From Rhynchosporium graminicola (lineage: Eukaryota; Ascomycota; Leotiomycetes; Helotiales; Ploettnerulaceae): a stretch of DNA of 64,000 bases. Position 1 is the stretch's first letter, and the number at the start of each line of letters is the position of its first letter. The DNA lies in assembly GCA_900074885.1 (NCBI GenBank), contig FJUW01000058.1, positions 158,601 through 222,600 of the forward strand, written 5' to 3'. Below the pieces are notes generated by a model that made no database searches, was not told where the DNA came from, and saw nothing but the letters and a program-made list of their open reading frames with translations. Of this stretch, positions 22,750-36,339 are shown one piece after another. The translations under genes and the position numbers were made by a program.

Positions 22750-24400
22750 CTTATATATAATTAAGATTCTAGAGATCTCTCAGATAGCTATAAATTAGAG
22801 CTTAATTTAGCTTATTATGAATAGTAAAATAAAAGAAATCTTTATTAATACTTTTTAAATAACTCTTTTAGTATAAAGGAATTATAAATAGATTTTAAAG
22901 AAAATATAATAATACCTCGAAACTTTGACTTCTATATATTATTATTAAAATAGCTTTAATATATTCCTTTTTAAGCTATTAGTATAGTTCCTAACTAATA
23001 AACTAGAGATCTCTCTAGTTCTAAGAGAACTTTATATAATCCTTCTTATTTTATCTTTAAACTTAATTTATTATATTCTCTTTTATTTTAAATATCCTTT
23101 ATATTAAAGAATATTAATACTTTATTAAAGAAGTACTAATTAAGAGATAAAGGAAAATAAAAGTAGAGCTTACTAAGAGAATAATTACTAAGTACTTCTA
23201 TTTCGATAGATAACTCGAATCTAATCTATTTTATCTTATAATAATTATTAGAATAAGAAATAAAGAATAACTCTTTAGAAGATACTATATATAAACTAAT
23301 CTCTATATAAGATAAGTTCCTCTTAAGAGTTTCTTACTTATTTTTAACTCTTTTATTAGAGCTATTATTATAATCTCTATATATTCTAAAGTTGAATTAA
23401 GCTAGTAAACTCTATTCTAATATATAATATTAAGAGAGAGGATATTATTTCTAATAAATAATCGCTCTCTTTTAGTATTAAATTAGTAAAGTTATACTTT
23501 AAGAAGTCTTATCTTACTAAGAAGATCTTACTCTTAGATAATAGATTAGACTTTACTTTCCTCTAATAGAGAATATTAATACGAGGCTAGGAGCTATAAA
23601 TACTAATTATTATCTTATAGATTTCTTTTAGCGCGTTCTTATATAGAAACTAGTTACTAGATTAGCTAAGGAATATCTTATACTTTAGTACTTTACTAAT
23701 AAGTTTAAGACTAATAATAAAATAATCTTCTTATTAAAGAAGAACTTTCTTATTAATTTAGAAGAAGATAATTATTATAATATTTTTTATTACTTAGAAA
23801 AAAATAACGTAATTATACTTACGAGACTTTTATTAAGTTTTATAATTGATTTTAAATATTATTATCTAAAGTAAAGTTAAAAAGAAAGAGTAGTTCTTCT
23901 ATATATAAGATAAGATTATAATATCTTTATACGCTTTAACTTTTATTATTAAACTAATATAGAATAAAGATTATATTTCTATAATTAAGTTATTACTTTC
24001 TTTTAATATTAAGTATTATTATAACTTAGAATATACTTATCTTAAGAAAACTATTACTTAGATCTAATACTATAAGCTTACTATTACTATTATAACCTCT
24101 TCTAGTTCTACTTCTTATAAGTCCCTAAGCTTAGCCTCTTAATAAATTACTTTTATATTATATATATATACTTTTATTCTAATATAAGCTAGTACTTCTT
24201 TTATACTAAAATATTTTATTACTTTAACTAAAGAAACCTCTAGATATTATAGTTATAGATAGCTTAATTATATTAAGCTAAATTACTTTAAACTACTTAA
24301 AGTATAATTAATTAATAAATTTCTAGAAGAAGAAAAAGCGACGAAAAAAGTAATAAAAGATATACTTCTCGAATCTATACTAATATAAGAAGGAAATAAT
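22750..24400 (+). pseudogene. gag remnant of X3
   Basis: Parallel to the X1 gag. The zinc knuckle remnant reads YYSYR*LNYIKLNYFKL near 24247-24300. Heavily mutated, with no usable start codon. Confidence 0.7.
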
Positions 24401-24439
24401 AAGATTAAGTAAAAACTCTTTCTTAAGTTTATATAAGTA

Positions 24440-27400
24440 TAACTTTTCTAATTTTATTTTTAACTTTTTAATAAGAGATAAGTAATTTATATATCTAGTT
24501 ATAATTAGTATAAATAAGCTAGAAGTCTTTATAACTAGCTTAATTAATACTAGAGCGAATGGATATCTATTTATTAATTATACTCTTATTAGATAACTAT
24601 AAAGAGCTCTTAGTATTAAAATCGAGCTATTATCTTATTCTATTCTAATATATAGTTTCTAATAGTCTATTAGAACTTATATTACTTACTTTATATATTT
24701 ATACTTTTCTATTAATAGTAGATATATTTATAATTATTCTTTTATTCTTCTTAATTTAAGATAATAAGATATAATTATTAGTATTAAATAGATATAATGA
24801 TTTTAAGTTAAACTCGATATATTCTATTATAAGCTGTTATAGCTAGAATACTATCTAGCTATATTCTAATATAATAAGAAGATAATTATAGCTTTATCTC
24901 TTTAGAAACTTAATATTAATCGATATAATTAAATTAATATTAATACGCAGGACTTAGCTATAAACTAGTTAGACTAATACTAATCACTCTTAATAATAAT
25001 AATATAATAAATTAATATATTATTCTTATTATTTAACTTATTTCCACTTATTACTAAAGAATCTGAACTTTTTTCTATTTCGAAATTATTAAGAAATATA
25101 CTTATATTAAAACCTTATCATAAGTATATCTCTTAATCTCTAAGGATCTAAAAACTAGTTCTGATTTACTAAATTAGTATTATAGCTTTCTATTTTAATA
25201 TAAAATATAAAAGCTCTAAATTATTCTTCATTAGTATCTATAAGATAGATTATATTATTGGATTTGTAACCAGTACCTTGGTCAGTTTACCAGTACCTTG
25301 GTCAGTTTTGCCTGCATCGGCATACACACCCTGTACCTTGTCAGTACATGGTCTTAGTACCTGGTTCAGTACCTTGCCTATGTACCTTGTTGTACCTGGC
25401 ACCTACACCCTGTACCTTGTCAACAGCCTGTACCCTGCATACTCTATTAGAGTTACCATGAAGGTTCTCGATAGAGTTCTACTACTCTCTAGTACGTATA
25501 TCGTACTTCTAGAGGTTTCTACTGACGTACTACTGACGTAGTATGATTCTACAGTATACGTGTCTTCTTCTATGGAGTTCTGTATTACGTAGTATAGAAT
25601 ATTCTAGAGAGCTCACATAGCTATATAAGTAGCTAGAATCTCTCCTGTAGTTAGCTCTCTTCAAGCAATTAAAGCAAGTCAAATTGATCACCTATTATTC
25701 TGTTATTCTGACCTTTGGCCGATTTCCACCTTCAATTTTCACATATATCTTATAAGATTATTTAGATAGTGACTTCCTTAAGAATCCTAATATCGAACGA
25801 CTTATAGCTAAAAAACTACTAGAATAATATTATACTCTTAAAGAAGCTTTTTCTAAGTAAGATTCTAATATTCTTCTATTATATCGCTTATATAATAATA
25901 AAATTATTCTAGAAGAATTATTATCTAATATATATCTACTCTTCTATTAGTAATCTATAGAGGAACTTTAAGTAACTAAGAAGTACTTTATTAAAAACTT
26001 AGATAAGAGATATATTAAATCTAGCTAAAGTCCTTTCGTATTACTTATATTATTTATTAAGAAAGCTAATAGAGGTTTACGCTTCTATATTAATTATTAT
26101 ATACTTAATATAATTACTTAAAAGGATTTAAACTTAATACCTAGGATCGATAAGCTCTTAACTTATATATCTAAAGCTATAGTTTTTACTAAACTAGATA
26201 TCTAAATAGTATTTAATTATATCTATATAAACTCTGAATCAGAGAATTATATTATCTTTGGACTTATTTTAAGTCTTATAAATATAGTATACTACTTTTT
26301 AAGCTTTATAATAGACTTAATATATACTAATAATATATAAATAATATATTACTAGATTACTTAGATAATTTCTATATAGCTTACTTAGATAATATTCTTA
26401 TATACTTAGAAATACTCTAAGAATATAAAGAATATATTAAATTAGTACTATAATACTTAATAGATATCAGACTCTAAGTAGATATTAAAGAAGAGCGAAT
26501 TCTATATTATTCGAACTAAATATCTTAGATATATTATTATTATTAATAAAATCGAGCTAGATCTTAAGAAAGTAGTATTATTAGTAAACTAGAAGTATCT
26601 CGAAATAATAATAGCTATAAAATCCTTCTTAGGATTCTATAGCTTTTACTATTAATTTATTCGGAATTTCAGCCTTATTACTAAACCTCTCTTAATACTT
26701 ATTAGGCTTATAGTACTATAGAATTTCACTAATAATTATAAGAAATCCTTCGATAAGCTATAATAATAGCTATTATTAGTGCAGAAACTATATTATTTCG
26801 ACTTAGAGTAGTAAACTAAACTAGAAACTAATACCTCTAATAATATAATAGCTAAAGTTATCTTCTAATTATATAAAGATAACTAATAGTATTTAATTAG
26901 ATTCTATTCTTATATTCTTAATAGATATGAACTAAATTAGGAAATCTATAATAAAGAATTATATATTATTATTAAATCTTTTCAGAAATAGAGACTTGAA
27001 CTTATATCGCTATAACGCTATACTAGCGTATATACGAACTATCGATCCTTAGAATACTTTATAACTATTAAAGTCCTAACTAATAAGTAAGCTAGATAAA
27101 TAGAATTTCTATTCGAATTTAACTTTTAAATTATATATATACTTAGTAAAGATAACGCTAAAGCTAATATCCTTAGCTATAGGGAATAAGACCTAAAGAC
27201 GTAAGAATAATAGAAATAAGATAGTAGATCTTAGGTCTTATTATTATTAAACTACTTAGTTCCTAAGATTAATATAGAATTAGCTAAATATTTTATAGAT
27301 CAGATTAGTTATATATATTTAATATTATTAGATATCGATATATTATTAGAACTTATATATAACTCCTTTAACTTAATTAAGAAATTATACTAATCTAATA

Positions 27401-28915
27401 TTAGTAAATAGCTATATTATTAATACTAGCTTACTATTTTATAGTAGTTATCTATATATATAACGCTATACTCTATTATATACTTATTTAATTAGCGAAA
27501 TCTTTAATTAAGTTTCTTTTACTTATCTAAATACTTATAAGATTACTAAAATAATTTCTATTTATTATTACTAGAAAGGACTATATTAGATATAAAATAA
27601 TATACTTATAATTATTACTTCTATTAGTACTCTTATCTAAAGCAGATAAAATAATAAGGATTCCTTTACTTATTATTAGTACTTAGCTATCTTATATAGT
27701 ATTTAATTATAGGTTTTAAGGATTTCTTACTTAATAACTAAGGATTTAATAGGATTTTAGTATTTATCGATTACCTAAGGAAAGACTCTATATTAGTATT
27801 ATACTATTATAATATCGATACCTGCGGGATAGCTATATTATTTATCTAATAGATATATTATTTCAGATATACTCTTAAGTTAATTATATCTGACTAAGGA
27901 GCTTAGTTTATCTTATTCTTCTAGTAAGAGTTTTATTATATAATTAGAGCTAAGATTAAGCTCTCTACTTTCTTCTACTAGTAAACTAATAAATAAATAA
28001 AGATTATAAATTAGTATATTAACTAATACCTTAGACTTTTCGTTAATTACTACTAGAGTAACTAGGGCGAACTACTACTAATAATAAACTACGCTTAAGT
28101 AACCTTACTTTATAATTCTATTAATATAGCGCTATATACTTTTAAATATAGTATATTACTATAGAATAGCTAAGATTAGAAGTAACTTATTATATTAATA
28201 TTATAAGAGAAGCTTAATTATATTAATACTAAATCTTTAGCTGAATATACTAAATCCGCTATCGAGCTTATAAAAGCTAATATACTAACTGCTTAGTAGA
28301 GGATAAGCGCTATAATCGACCTGAAATAGCGTAGTATTAACTAGGAAGTTAGAGATAAGGTATTCCTCTCTATAAGGAACCTTAAGAATTACTAGCTAAG
28401 TAAGAAGCTATCTAGCTTTTAGGTAAGACTATATTAAGTCTTAGTTAAGATCAGATACTCTTATAAGCTAGATTTACCTCCTAGATCTTCTATATATAAT
28501 ATATTCGCCTCGGAATTACTCTTTAAGGACTCGGATAACTTATTACTAAGCTAAGAGCTACTAAATCTACTCTCAGAGATTATTATTAGTTAAGAAGAGT
28601 AAGAGTTATAAGATATACTTACTATATAGCTCTTAAGGAGTAATCTAAAGTATTAAGTTAGCTAGCTAAGTTATAATCTAGACTTAACTTAATATAATAC
28701 TTCTGATCTAATAAGTACTCTATATAAGCTTAGAGACTTCTATATTATTAACTTAAGTAAACTTAAACTTCTATATAAACTAGATTAATAAATTAAAGCT
28801 TAAGCAGATAGAATAAATAACTTAGTTACTTAAAGGATAATAAACTATTATATATATTAAAATTAAAATTTATTACTAAGGATAATCTCTTAATTATATT
28901 CTATAGAAGTATTAT
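24440..28915 (+). pseudogene. pol remnant of X3, interrupted by a solo LTR
   Basis: Protease DTRAN motif near 24550. Protein-coding similarity breaks at 25255 and resumes at 25744. RT YLDN (from YVDD) is at 26382-26393, RNase H about 26720-27180, integrase about 27560-28500, and chromodomain about 28600-28790. Decay type is as in X1. Confidence 0.85.
25256..25743 (+). repeat. Nearly unmutated solo LTR, copia-like
   Basis: 488 bp bounded by perfect TATAT duplications (25251-25255 and 25744-25748). It begins TATTGG (TGTTGG with one G->A) and ends TTTTCACA, Ty1/copia-type termini. CpA and TpG are normal and GC is far higher than around it. Its 5' part has tandem ACCAGTACCTTGGTCAGTTT and looser CCCTGTACCTTGTCA-like repeats. 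No internal region remains, so it is probably the product of LTR-LTR recombination. An 87-codon ATG frame at 25278-25541 consists of this repeat and is not a gene. It has no second copy in the window. Confidence 0.85.
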
Positions 28916-28917
28916 AT

Positions 28918-30350
28918 TTAAAACTCTATTTCTTTTACTATTTCTATTTTACTAGTTTTCTCTCCTGAGGCTTCCGAAGCTTCTTAGAAAACTAGAATAT
29001 TCAGAATTAGAACTATTATATCTAACTCTTTATTTAAATTTAATAATATAGCTCCTATAACAGATCGAATATAATAACTAATCTTATATACTTTTTTCTC
29101 TAAAGAGAGTCTAAAAGTATCTAGATTTAATACTATCTTAGAACTAGAAAGTAATTCCTTTTTTCTCTTAGTATTAGATATTATAACTTTAAATATAGCT
29201 TTCTTTATAAATTCATATATAATAATAATTAACTTATATATTTATTTTAATATTATTTATATTATTACTTTAGATTTCGCTATATATACTATTAAAGTAT
29301 CTAAATCTTATATTATATTAGTATTATATTAATATTTAAAGTTTCTAAGATCTTAACTTATTACTTTAATAAACTCTAACTCCTTAAATACCTTCTCTAT
29401 AGATTATCTTAAAGCTTAAGTCTCTACTAATTATATAATAGTAATCTCTAATATAATAATAAGAATAATAGACTTTACGAGATAATAGATCTGATTAATA
29501 GCTTTATAAGTAGCTATAATACTATTTTGATTTACCTCCGGATCTTTAACTTTATTACTCAGAAATAAACTAGATAGAATAATATATTTCGTATTAATAT
29601 AATTAAGTAACTATAATATATTAGTATATATAACTATACTCAGATTTAATTAACTTATATACTTATAACTACTTTTTAATACTAAATAATAGTTATAAAA
29701 CTTAGAGTTAAGCTTATTAAATAAATATAGAAGTTCTAGAATAAGAGTATTATTATACTTTAACCTAAGGAAAGCGCGAATATATTATAACTACTATATA
29801 TAATACGCTACTAAAAGAGTATTAGCAGGAACTAGTAAGAGTACTATAAGTATTAGTATTATAGATCTATAAAATCCTTATATCTTATCTTAAGCTTATC
29901 TTTAACTCTAAAGTAGATAACTTACTAGTAATAAGAGAAAGAATAATTAGATTAATTAATATATAAGATTATAGTAATACTATTATAATAGTGAGTAATA
30001 ATACTTACTCTAGTAATTATATTATAATCTAAGGAGAATATACTTAACGTTTAAATAGTTATTATAATTAAAGAAGAAAAGCTCTAATATTAATAACCCC
30101 TTTCCTTTATATACTCTACGTCTTACTTAAACTCGACTCTTACTATAAATAGATAAAGTAAATATAACTTAACGCCTGATTTAGAAGCTATAACTAATAT
30201 AATAATATTATAGTAATATAACTAGTTAGTACTTAATGAAGAATTTACTACTATTAAAGAGTAGCTAGTACTTATTACGCGAATATTAACGAAAGTAGTT
30301 ATAATAAAAACTAATTTCCAGAATAAATTATAACCTTTCGAGCTTAGAGT
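28918..30350 (-). pseudogene. Antisense reading frame of family X (copy 3)
   Basis: Same position and orientation as in X1, ending at TAA (28918-28920, complement). It aligns throughout with the X1 and X2 antisense frames, but more Gln codons are now stops. See X2 (11161-12593) for the clearest reading. Confidence 0.55.
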
Positions 30351-30375
30351 TAAGCTCTTCTTAGAGGGAGAGTAA

Positions 30376-30652
30376 TATAATAATAGCTCATCTGAATATT
30401 ATATAAGAAGAAGGATAGATACCGGGGCTTAAGTTTATAGGTATTATAAGTATCCCTGTATAATTAGTATCTGACTTAGTATAATATTAGACTAGTATTA
30501 GTATATATATATAAGATATCTTATATTCTATATTTCTTCTTTTTCTTTTTTAGCTTCTTATTTCCTTAGTAATAGACTATATAAGATCGCTCTTAGCTTC
30601 CCTAATTATTTTATCCCTACTTATATATCGCCTTAGATCTTATATCGTTATA
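30376..30652 (+). repeat. 3' LTR of X3
   Basis: 277 bp, starting TATAATAATAGC and ending ATCGTTATA, preceded by the polypurine tract GAGGGAGAGTAA (about 30364-30375). Confidence 0.93.
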
Positions 30653-31776
30653 GAAGAAATACTGTAGATACTCATTTTACTTATAAGTAAAAGAAGCTCT
30701 CTAAGCAGCCTTATCTACTTATAAGGGTAGATAACCGAAGCCTTAAAAGTATATGAACCCCTTATCTCGTATATAGAGAGGTTCTTCTTTCTTTCAAATA
30801 TAATATACTAAGATTCCCTATACTTATCTCTTTTCTATTAATAACTTTATTCTTAAAACTCTATTAATACTTATATCTATCTAAAGCTTCTATTATTATT
30901 ATATCTTCTAAATCTCTAAATAAGAGATCGCGAAAGGAGAACTCTTCTAAAGAGTCAGATATACGTTCTATGTTATATTATTATATCGCAGAATCCTCAA
31001 ATAATCTTAGAAGATCCTTTATAACTAAATTTATCTATTATAATATTATAAGATTATTCCTTTCTTATTTGAATTATTTAACTAATATTCTCAAGATATA
31101 GTTTAATAGCTCTTACTCTAAGGAAGTGATCCTCTCTACTTCTTATTACTTAGTAGCTTTATCCTGAAATAATCTTAAAATCTGCTCTTTCTATTCTATT
31201 AATTATATTAATAGAGATAATAAGTCTAAGCTTAAGCTTAAGTAATATAATCCCTTAGATAATCTATTCAATTACTCTGCCTGCGAACTTTCTCTAATCC
31301 TTTAAGGAACTAAGTTATCTTCTTATATACTAAAAGCTTCTTCTTCTTCTTTAAAGAAGATTATTATATCTTTCTATAGCTATAAATCTAATATTATTAT
31401 ACTAAAGTCTACTAGAGTAAAGCGCGAGATAGATAAGTAATCTTCTAATATTATACTTAATACTTATATAAAATATTCTAATATCTACTAAGTAAAGGGA
31501 ATAATAATCCTTATTAAAAATATATTAATATAAGTATAAAGAGAATTAGACTAAAAAGATACTATTATATAAATATAGCTATAAAATTAAAGAGATACTA
31601 TTCTTATATCTCTTATAGCTATATTCCTACTATCTTATAAAAAATTACTTAGACTAAGGAGTTTATGAATAGAAAGAGAACTAGTACTAAGAAATCCGTG
31701 AGTTTTCTAATAATTCTAATCTTTTAATACTTTAGCTTATTACTTAGTTCCTTAAAAATTATTATACGAATCTTAT
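30653..31776 (+). pseudogene. Y1 interior, decayed coding sequence
   Basis: A + strand frame matches the minus strand of Y2, with shared pieces such as LSKASIIIISS near 30875 and PLIAIFLL near 31610. It is Ser/Arg-rich at its N-terminal end. Not recognised. The interior may encode a transposase, but no catalytic triad is legible. Confidence 0.4.
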
Positions 31777-32012
31777 TATATACTTTCATCTGTTATATAT
31801 AGTCACGTTATACCTGATCACTTATATAGCTAAGTATATACTTATATAATCTCCTTATATATTTAAAGTAAGCTTTCTCTTTTCCCTCTAAAGAGATAAT
31901 ACTCTTTATAATTAATATTTAGAAATTACTTTAATTCTCTATCTTCTAATACTTTAAAGTAATCTTTTAATACTAATAAAGCTTATTTTACTTCTATATT
32001 ATAATTAAGAGC

Positions 32013-32969
32013 TATATATTAATATATTACTTTAAAGCTACTTATTATATATATAGAAGTAAAGCTTTATTCTAGCTTTCGATTACTTAAGTTACTTATC
32101 TAAGCTTTTTATAGTATATTAATTAATATCTTATAAAACTTATATTAGCTTTCTAATTACTTAAACTATATCTTTTAATAATCTATCTAATAACTTATTT
32201 AATCTGAGTAATAAAATAATCTATAAGAAGCTAGAGTAATAACTATATTAGATCTCTTATATTTAGTTTATAATTAGAATAATTAGAGTATAATAATATA
32301 TAAACTTAGATCTATTAAACTAGATCTCTTTAGCTAGGCTTCTTTAGATTAGATCCTAATAGCTATAAGAGATTATAAATAATAAGAATCGAAGCTCTAA
32401 AGTAGATTTTAATATATAAATAAAAGCTTAAAAGCTTAAATTAGTTTAATAAGCTAAAAAGTAGATCTTTAAACTAACTATAAGTACTTAAGATATAAGT
32501 TAAGTACTTAATCTAACTTTAATATACTTTATTTTAGCTAAACTTAAGAAACTTATTATAATTATTATAATATCTTAGAAAACTAAAATAGAAATTAAAA
32601 ATAAGTAATTTATACTTAATCTTATTACTAATAGCTAAAAGGCTATTACTTATTCTAAAATCTATATATAAGTAGAGAAGATTATATTATCGACTTACTT
32701 AGCTCTTATAATTAAGAGATTACTAGCTGAAAAAAGAGTAAACTTTTAATACTTTCTAAGAGCTTTAAGATAAGAGCTCTATTAAATTAATATAATTATT
32801 TAATCTAATATATAGAAAGCTTATAGGCTTTATCTTACTATAGGAATATCCGCTAGAAATAAAAGAAGAAGTAGTAATTTAAACTCTTAAGCTTAGATTA
32901 TTAAACTTTAATCTCTAATTAGAGATTATATAGTTTATAAGGTCTTTAATATTAAAAGATCTCTTAGGA
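32013..32969. other. AT-rich stretch without a recognised gene
   Basis: Very strongly mutated, with stops in all frames and no repeat partner found in the window. It probably holds the 5' part of Cop-A or another element. No LTR pair could be found. Confidence 0.35.
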
Positions 32970-33145
32970 TTATAAACTTCTTAAATATAATTAAATCTTT
33001 CGATTACTTTTAAGTAAATAACTTTCTAATTAAGTATTAAAAAGCTAAGCTATATAGTTATAAACTTCTTAAATATAATCATATCTTTCGATTACTTCTA
33101 AGTAAATAACTTTCTAATTAAGTATTAAAAAGCTAAGCTATATAG
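32970..33145 (+). repeat. 88-bp tandem duplication
   Basis: 32970-33057 and 33058-33145 are nearly identical (start TTATAAACTTC, end TATATAG), with only a few changes. No N separates them, unlike the joins in X1. It lies at the beginning of the recognisable Cop-A sequence. The second Cop-A copy (42174) starts inside this unit. Confidence 0.85.
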
Positions 33146-34238
33146 AATACTCTTACTATATAATCTTAAGGAGCTCGCTAAGGAATTATATATAAGTTAA
33201 GTTAATTACATATCTTAAAAGTTTTAAAGTAATATAAGAAGAAGTTAAAGTATTTTCTTAATATTTAGATCTCGAGTTAGTACTAATATTAGCTTATCTT
33301 ATACTATTACTAGTAGATTAGAATATGTTAAGTATTCTTATTTCTATATAAAAGATAAAACTAATTTCTATAAACTAATAGATTATATTAAAATATAGCT
33401 TATTATATACGAATAAGTTTATATTACTAGTAAAGATAATAGTCTAATTATAATTAGAGCTTAGAATTCTGAAGTAACTTTAGTAATATATTAATATTTT
33501 ATTTTTAATAAATAGAAAGATCTTTATATTAGCTTTAAAATAGATTAACTAATCTCTTAAGTAATTTATAATCTTTTTATTAAAGTAATAAGAGATTCTA
33601 AATATAAGTTAAGCTTTCTAAAGAATATCTTAGATAAGAATATAAAGTAAGATAGAAAGAAAGTAGAACTAGTTATAATACTTTTCTTAGATAATAATTA
33701 GAAACTTATAGAATTATTATAGATCTATCTAATTAAAGGAAGAGCTTATTCTTTTTCATAATCTACTTTTTTTAATAACTATAGAGCTATTAACTTAGTT
33801 AATAATTATAATATTTTAATTAAAAGATCTTTTATTAAGTTAGAGATTAATAATTATATAAAGAGTAGAACTTCTTAAATCTCTATTAGTAAGCGTAGAA
33901 CTTAGCTAATAAAAGAGATTTTTTTAGAACTAAATAGAAAGTATTTTAACTTTAAGCTTTATAATATTATAATAATAAATAGTTTTTATATTAATATTAT
34001 CTTAGAAGCTCGATTATTAGATTTAAAGATCTAATATTATAGATTAGATTATACTTTATACTAAAGAGAAGAAAGAATATTATAGATATCTTACTTAATT
34101 ATTCAGAAGCTTAAATAGAAATAGAATCTTATATTCTTTAAATATAAAGGTTATTTAAATTATTTACTTTTAAAATAACTTTTTCTTTTAGGTATAATAA
34201 GTATAATAATCTATTTTATATAGATATACTTATCTCTA

Positions 34239-34292
34239 GATCTATCTATTAAGAGATCTATCTATTAAGAGATCTATCTATTAAGAGATCTA
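34239..34292 (+). repeat. 16-bp tandem microrepeat, three units
   Basis: GATCTATCTATTAAGA three times in a row from 34239 to 34286, followed by a partial fourth unit, inside the Cop-A pre-integrase region. Absent length information from other copies, it is probably replication slippage. Confidence 0.9.
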
Positions 34293-36064
34293 TTATAAAA
34301 TTAGCTTAATAAGTAATTAATAAAAAAGATCTTAAGAAGATATAATATCTAAGAGCTAGTTATCTTATATTAGATACTCTTAGGAAGCTTATAAGCTATA
34401 CCTAAGGAGTAGTAATTACTAAAGAAGTAGGAAAGTATAAATATAAGTATTATATAGTTATATATACTTTATAAAGAATCTTTAGATAGCTATCGGAAAG
34501 GAAATCTCCTTATCTATTTTAGAGTATATTATAAGATCTATTCGACTTTCTAGTATATTAGAGGAGATTATAGTTACTTCTGATTAAGTACGAGTATAAT
34601 AAACTAATTATTACTTTTACTTTAAGAACTAAGGAATATAATAAAATCTTTAAGTATCTCGAAGCTTTTAAAGCTTAGATAAGGAAGTAATTTAGTCTCG
34701 CTATCTGTATATTTAAATATAATTAGAAGAAAGTAGTTATAATAATTCAAGGATTTATATACTATTAGAAGTAGTATTTAAAGCTCGGAATTAAAATCGA
34801 GCTCTTACTAGCTTATACGCATAAGCTAAATAATAGAATCAAAAGAGCAGGATCGGAAATAAAGGAGTACTAAGTGATTTTCAATTATTCGACCGATAGG
34901 TCGGATATAGAATCAGATTCGATTAGAACGTCTAATAACTCTATTACGAGATTATTAGAAGTTTAAAGCTCAAATTCTAAAAAGAAACTTTTAAAAGCTA
35001 AGAAGAAAGCTATTAAAAAGCTTAAGTATCTAAATAAAGTAAATAATACTCTAGTTTTTCAGATAATAAGTACTATAATAAGCTCTAGATATATAGAGAA
35101 CCCTTATCGAAAGATCGAGAGTAAAGAAACTTAGAGTACCTAAGTTAAGAGCGATCTCTTTTATAAAGAACTCTAAAACGATCCTAAGCTATAAATAGAC
35201 TCTTAAATCTCTATACTTATACTTAATTAGTATATAGATATAATAGGAAGGGCTTTAGACCTAGGAATAATATACGAAATAATCTTAGTATCTTTTAAAA
35301 TACTCTAGATACTTAAAATAGATAATTTAATAATAGCTACTACTTTAGAAGCTTAATCTTCAAATATTAATAAAAAGCTTAAACTTCTAAAAATTTAGAT
35401 AATATATCTCCTACTAGAACTAAAGAGATTTAATAATCTTAAGAACTATCTAATAAAAGCTTAGTTTTCTAAAGATATAGATCTAGAGATAAGAAATATA
35501 GAGAAATAAAGCTACTAGGAATCTAAGATATACGATTAGTATATAATATAAATACTTATTCCTCTAATATAGGTTTTTAAGTATAAATATAATAAAGATA
35601 TATATATTAAAAGATATCGCTCTCGAATCGTAATTAGAGGGGATCTTTAAAGCGAAGTAATAATTATCTTAACTTACGCTAGTATGCTTAATATAAAATC
35701 ATTCCGAATAGTAATAGCTCTTATAGTATACTTCGATCTAGAGATTAAGTACTTTAATATTATTAATATATTTATTAATACCTTAAGGGATATTAAAGGA
35801 GAAAGAGTATATTACTTCTTTCCTTCTAGAAGATCTAATCCCGGAAAGATACTTAGAGTCGATCGCGCTCTCTATAGAATAAGAGATTCTCTATACTTAT
35901 AATATAAATATATAGCTAATATCTTACCTAAACCTAAGCTATTTCTATATCTAGAGGAGCTTTATATATTTATAGATAGAGATTATAAACTAATAGTTAT
36001 ATTCTATGTAGATAATATATAAGTACTCTTCTATAATAATAATAAGGAGCTCGGGCAGGGCTTT

Positions 36065-36261
36065 TATCACGGAGCGAGTGCAAGGTATGCGTATAGTATA
36101 AATAGTATCTTTAATTAATAAGAAGAATTAGCTGAAGAGCTGAGGAGAATTCTTTCTAAATAGAAAAGAAGAAGATGTAATACTACTATTACTAGTACTT
36201 TAGTAGTATTAGTTAGCGAGATACTTAGCGTCGAGTATCCTCCTAGGTATAACTTATTATA
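36065..36261 (-). repeat. TRG2 LTR (3' LTR in element orientation)
   Basis: 197 bp, more heavily mutated than its partner at 37406. Differences are of the C/T and G/A kind. Confidence 0.93.
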
Positions 36262-36339
36262 TTACTCCCCTTTTAAACTAATCCTCCTCTAAAAAATTAT
36301 TCTATAGTTATTATATCGAAGTAAAAGCCTACTTAGCCT

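Larger units (their letters stand above)
22369..30652 (+). mobile_element. Family X chromovirus copy 3
   Basis: Full-length copy with a 293-bp 5' LTR and a 277-bp 3' LTR; the 16-bp difference is one extra segment near 22402. Flanks are AAAGA (22364-22368) and GAAGA (30653-30657), one G->A apart. Y2 carries the unoccupied target (TCTTC at 40003-40007 in opposite orientation), confirming GAAGA as the duplicated site. It contains a later solo LTR at 25256-25743. Confidence 0.93.
21903..32012 (+). mobile_element. Repeat Y copy 1, with long terminal inverted repeats, split by X3
   Basis: The ends at about 21903-22127 and 31777-32012 are inverted copies of each other (about 230 bp, diverged by transitions and small indels). 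The interior is 22128-22368 plus 30653-31776, so without X3 the unit is about 1.8 kb. An inverted copy, Y2, is at about 38900-40720 and lacks X3, giving an empty-site reference. Long inverted termini suggest a DNA transposon. No DDE motif could be read, and target duplications are unclear because left and right flanks differ. Confidence 0.6.

Noticed and set aside
25278..25541. 87-codon + strand open frame starting with ATG
   Set aside because: It falls inside the solo LTR and is built from its tandem TACCTTG-type repeats. It stays open because the LTR escaped RIP.
34239..34292. Three regular repeats considered as a CRISPR-like array
   Set aside because: The units are 16 bp and directly adjacent with no spacers, in a eukaryotic retroelement.
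35684..35902. 72-codon frame considered as an independent small gene
   Set aside because: It is the best preserved part of Cop-A reverse transcriptase. Homologous residues continue on both sides past stops.
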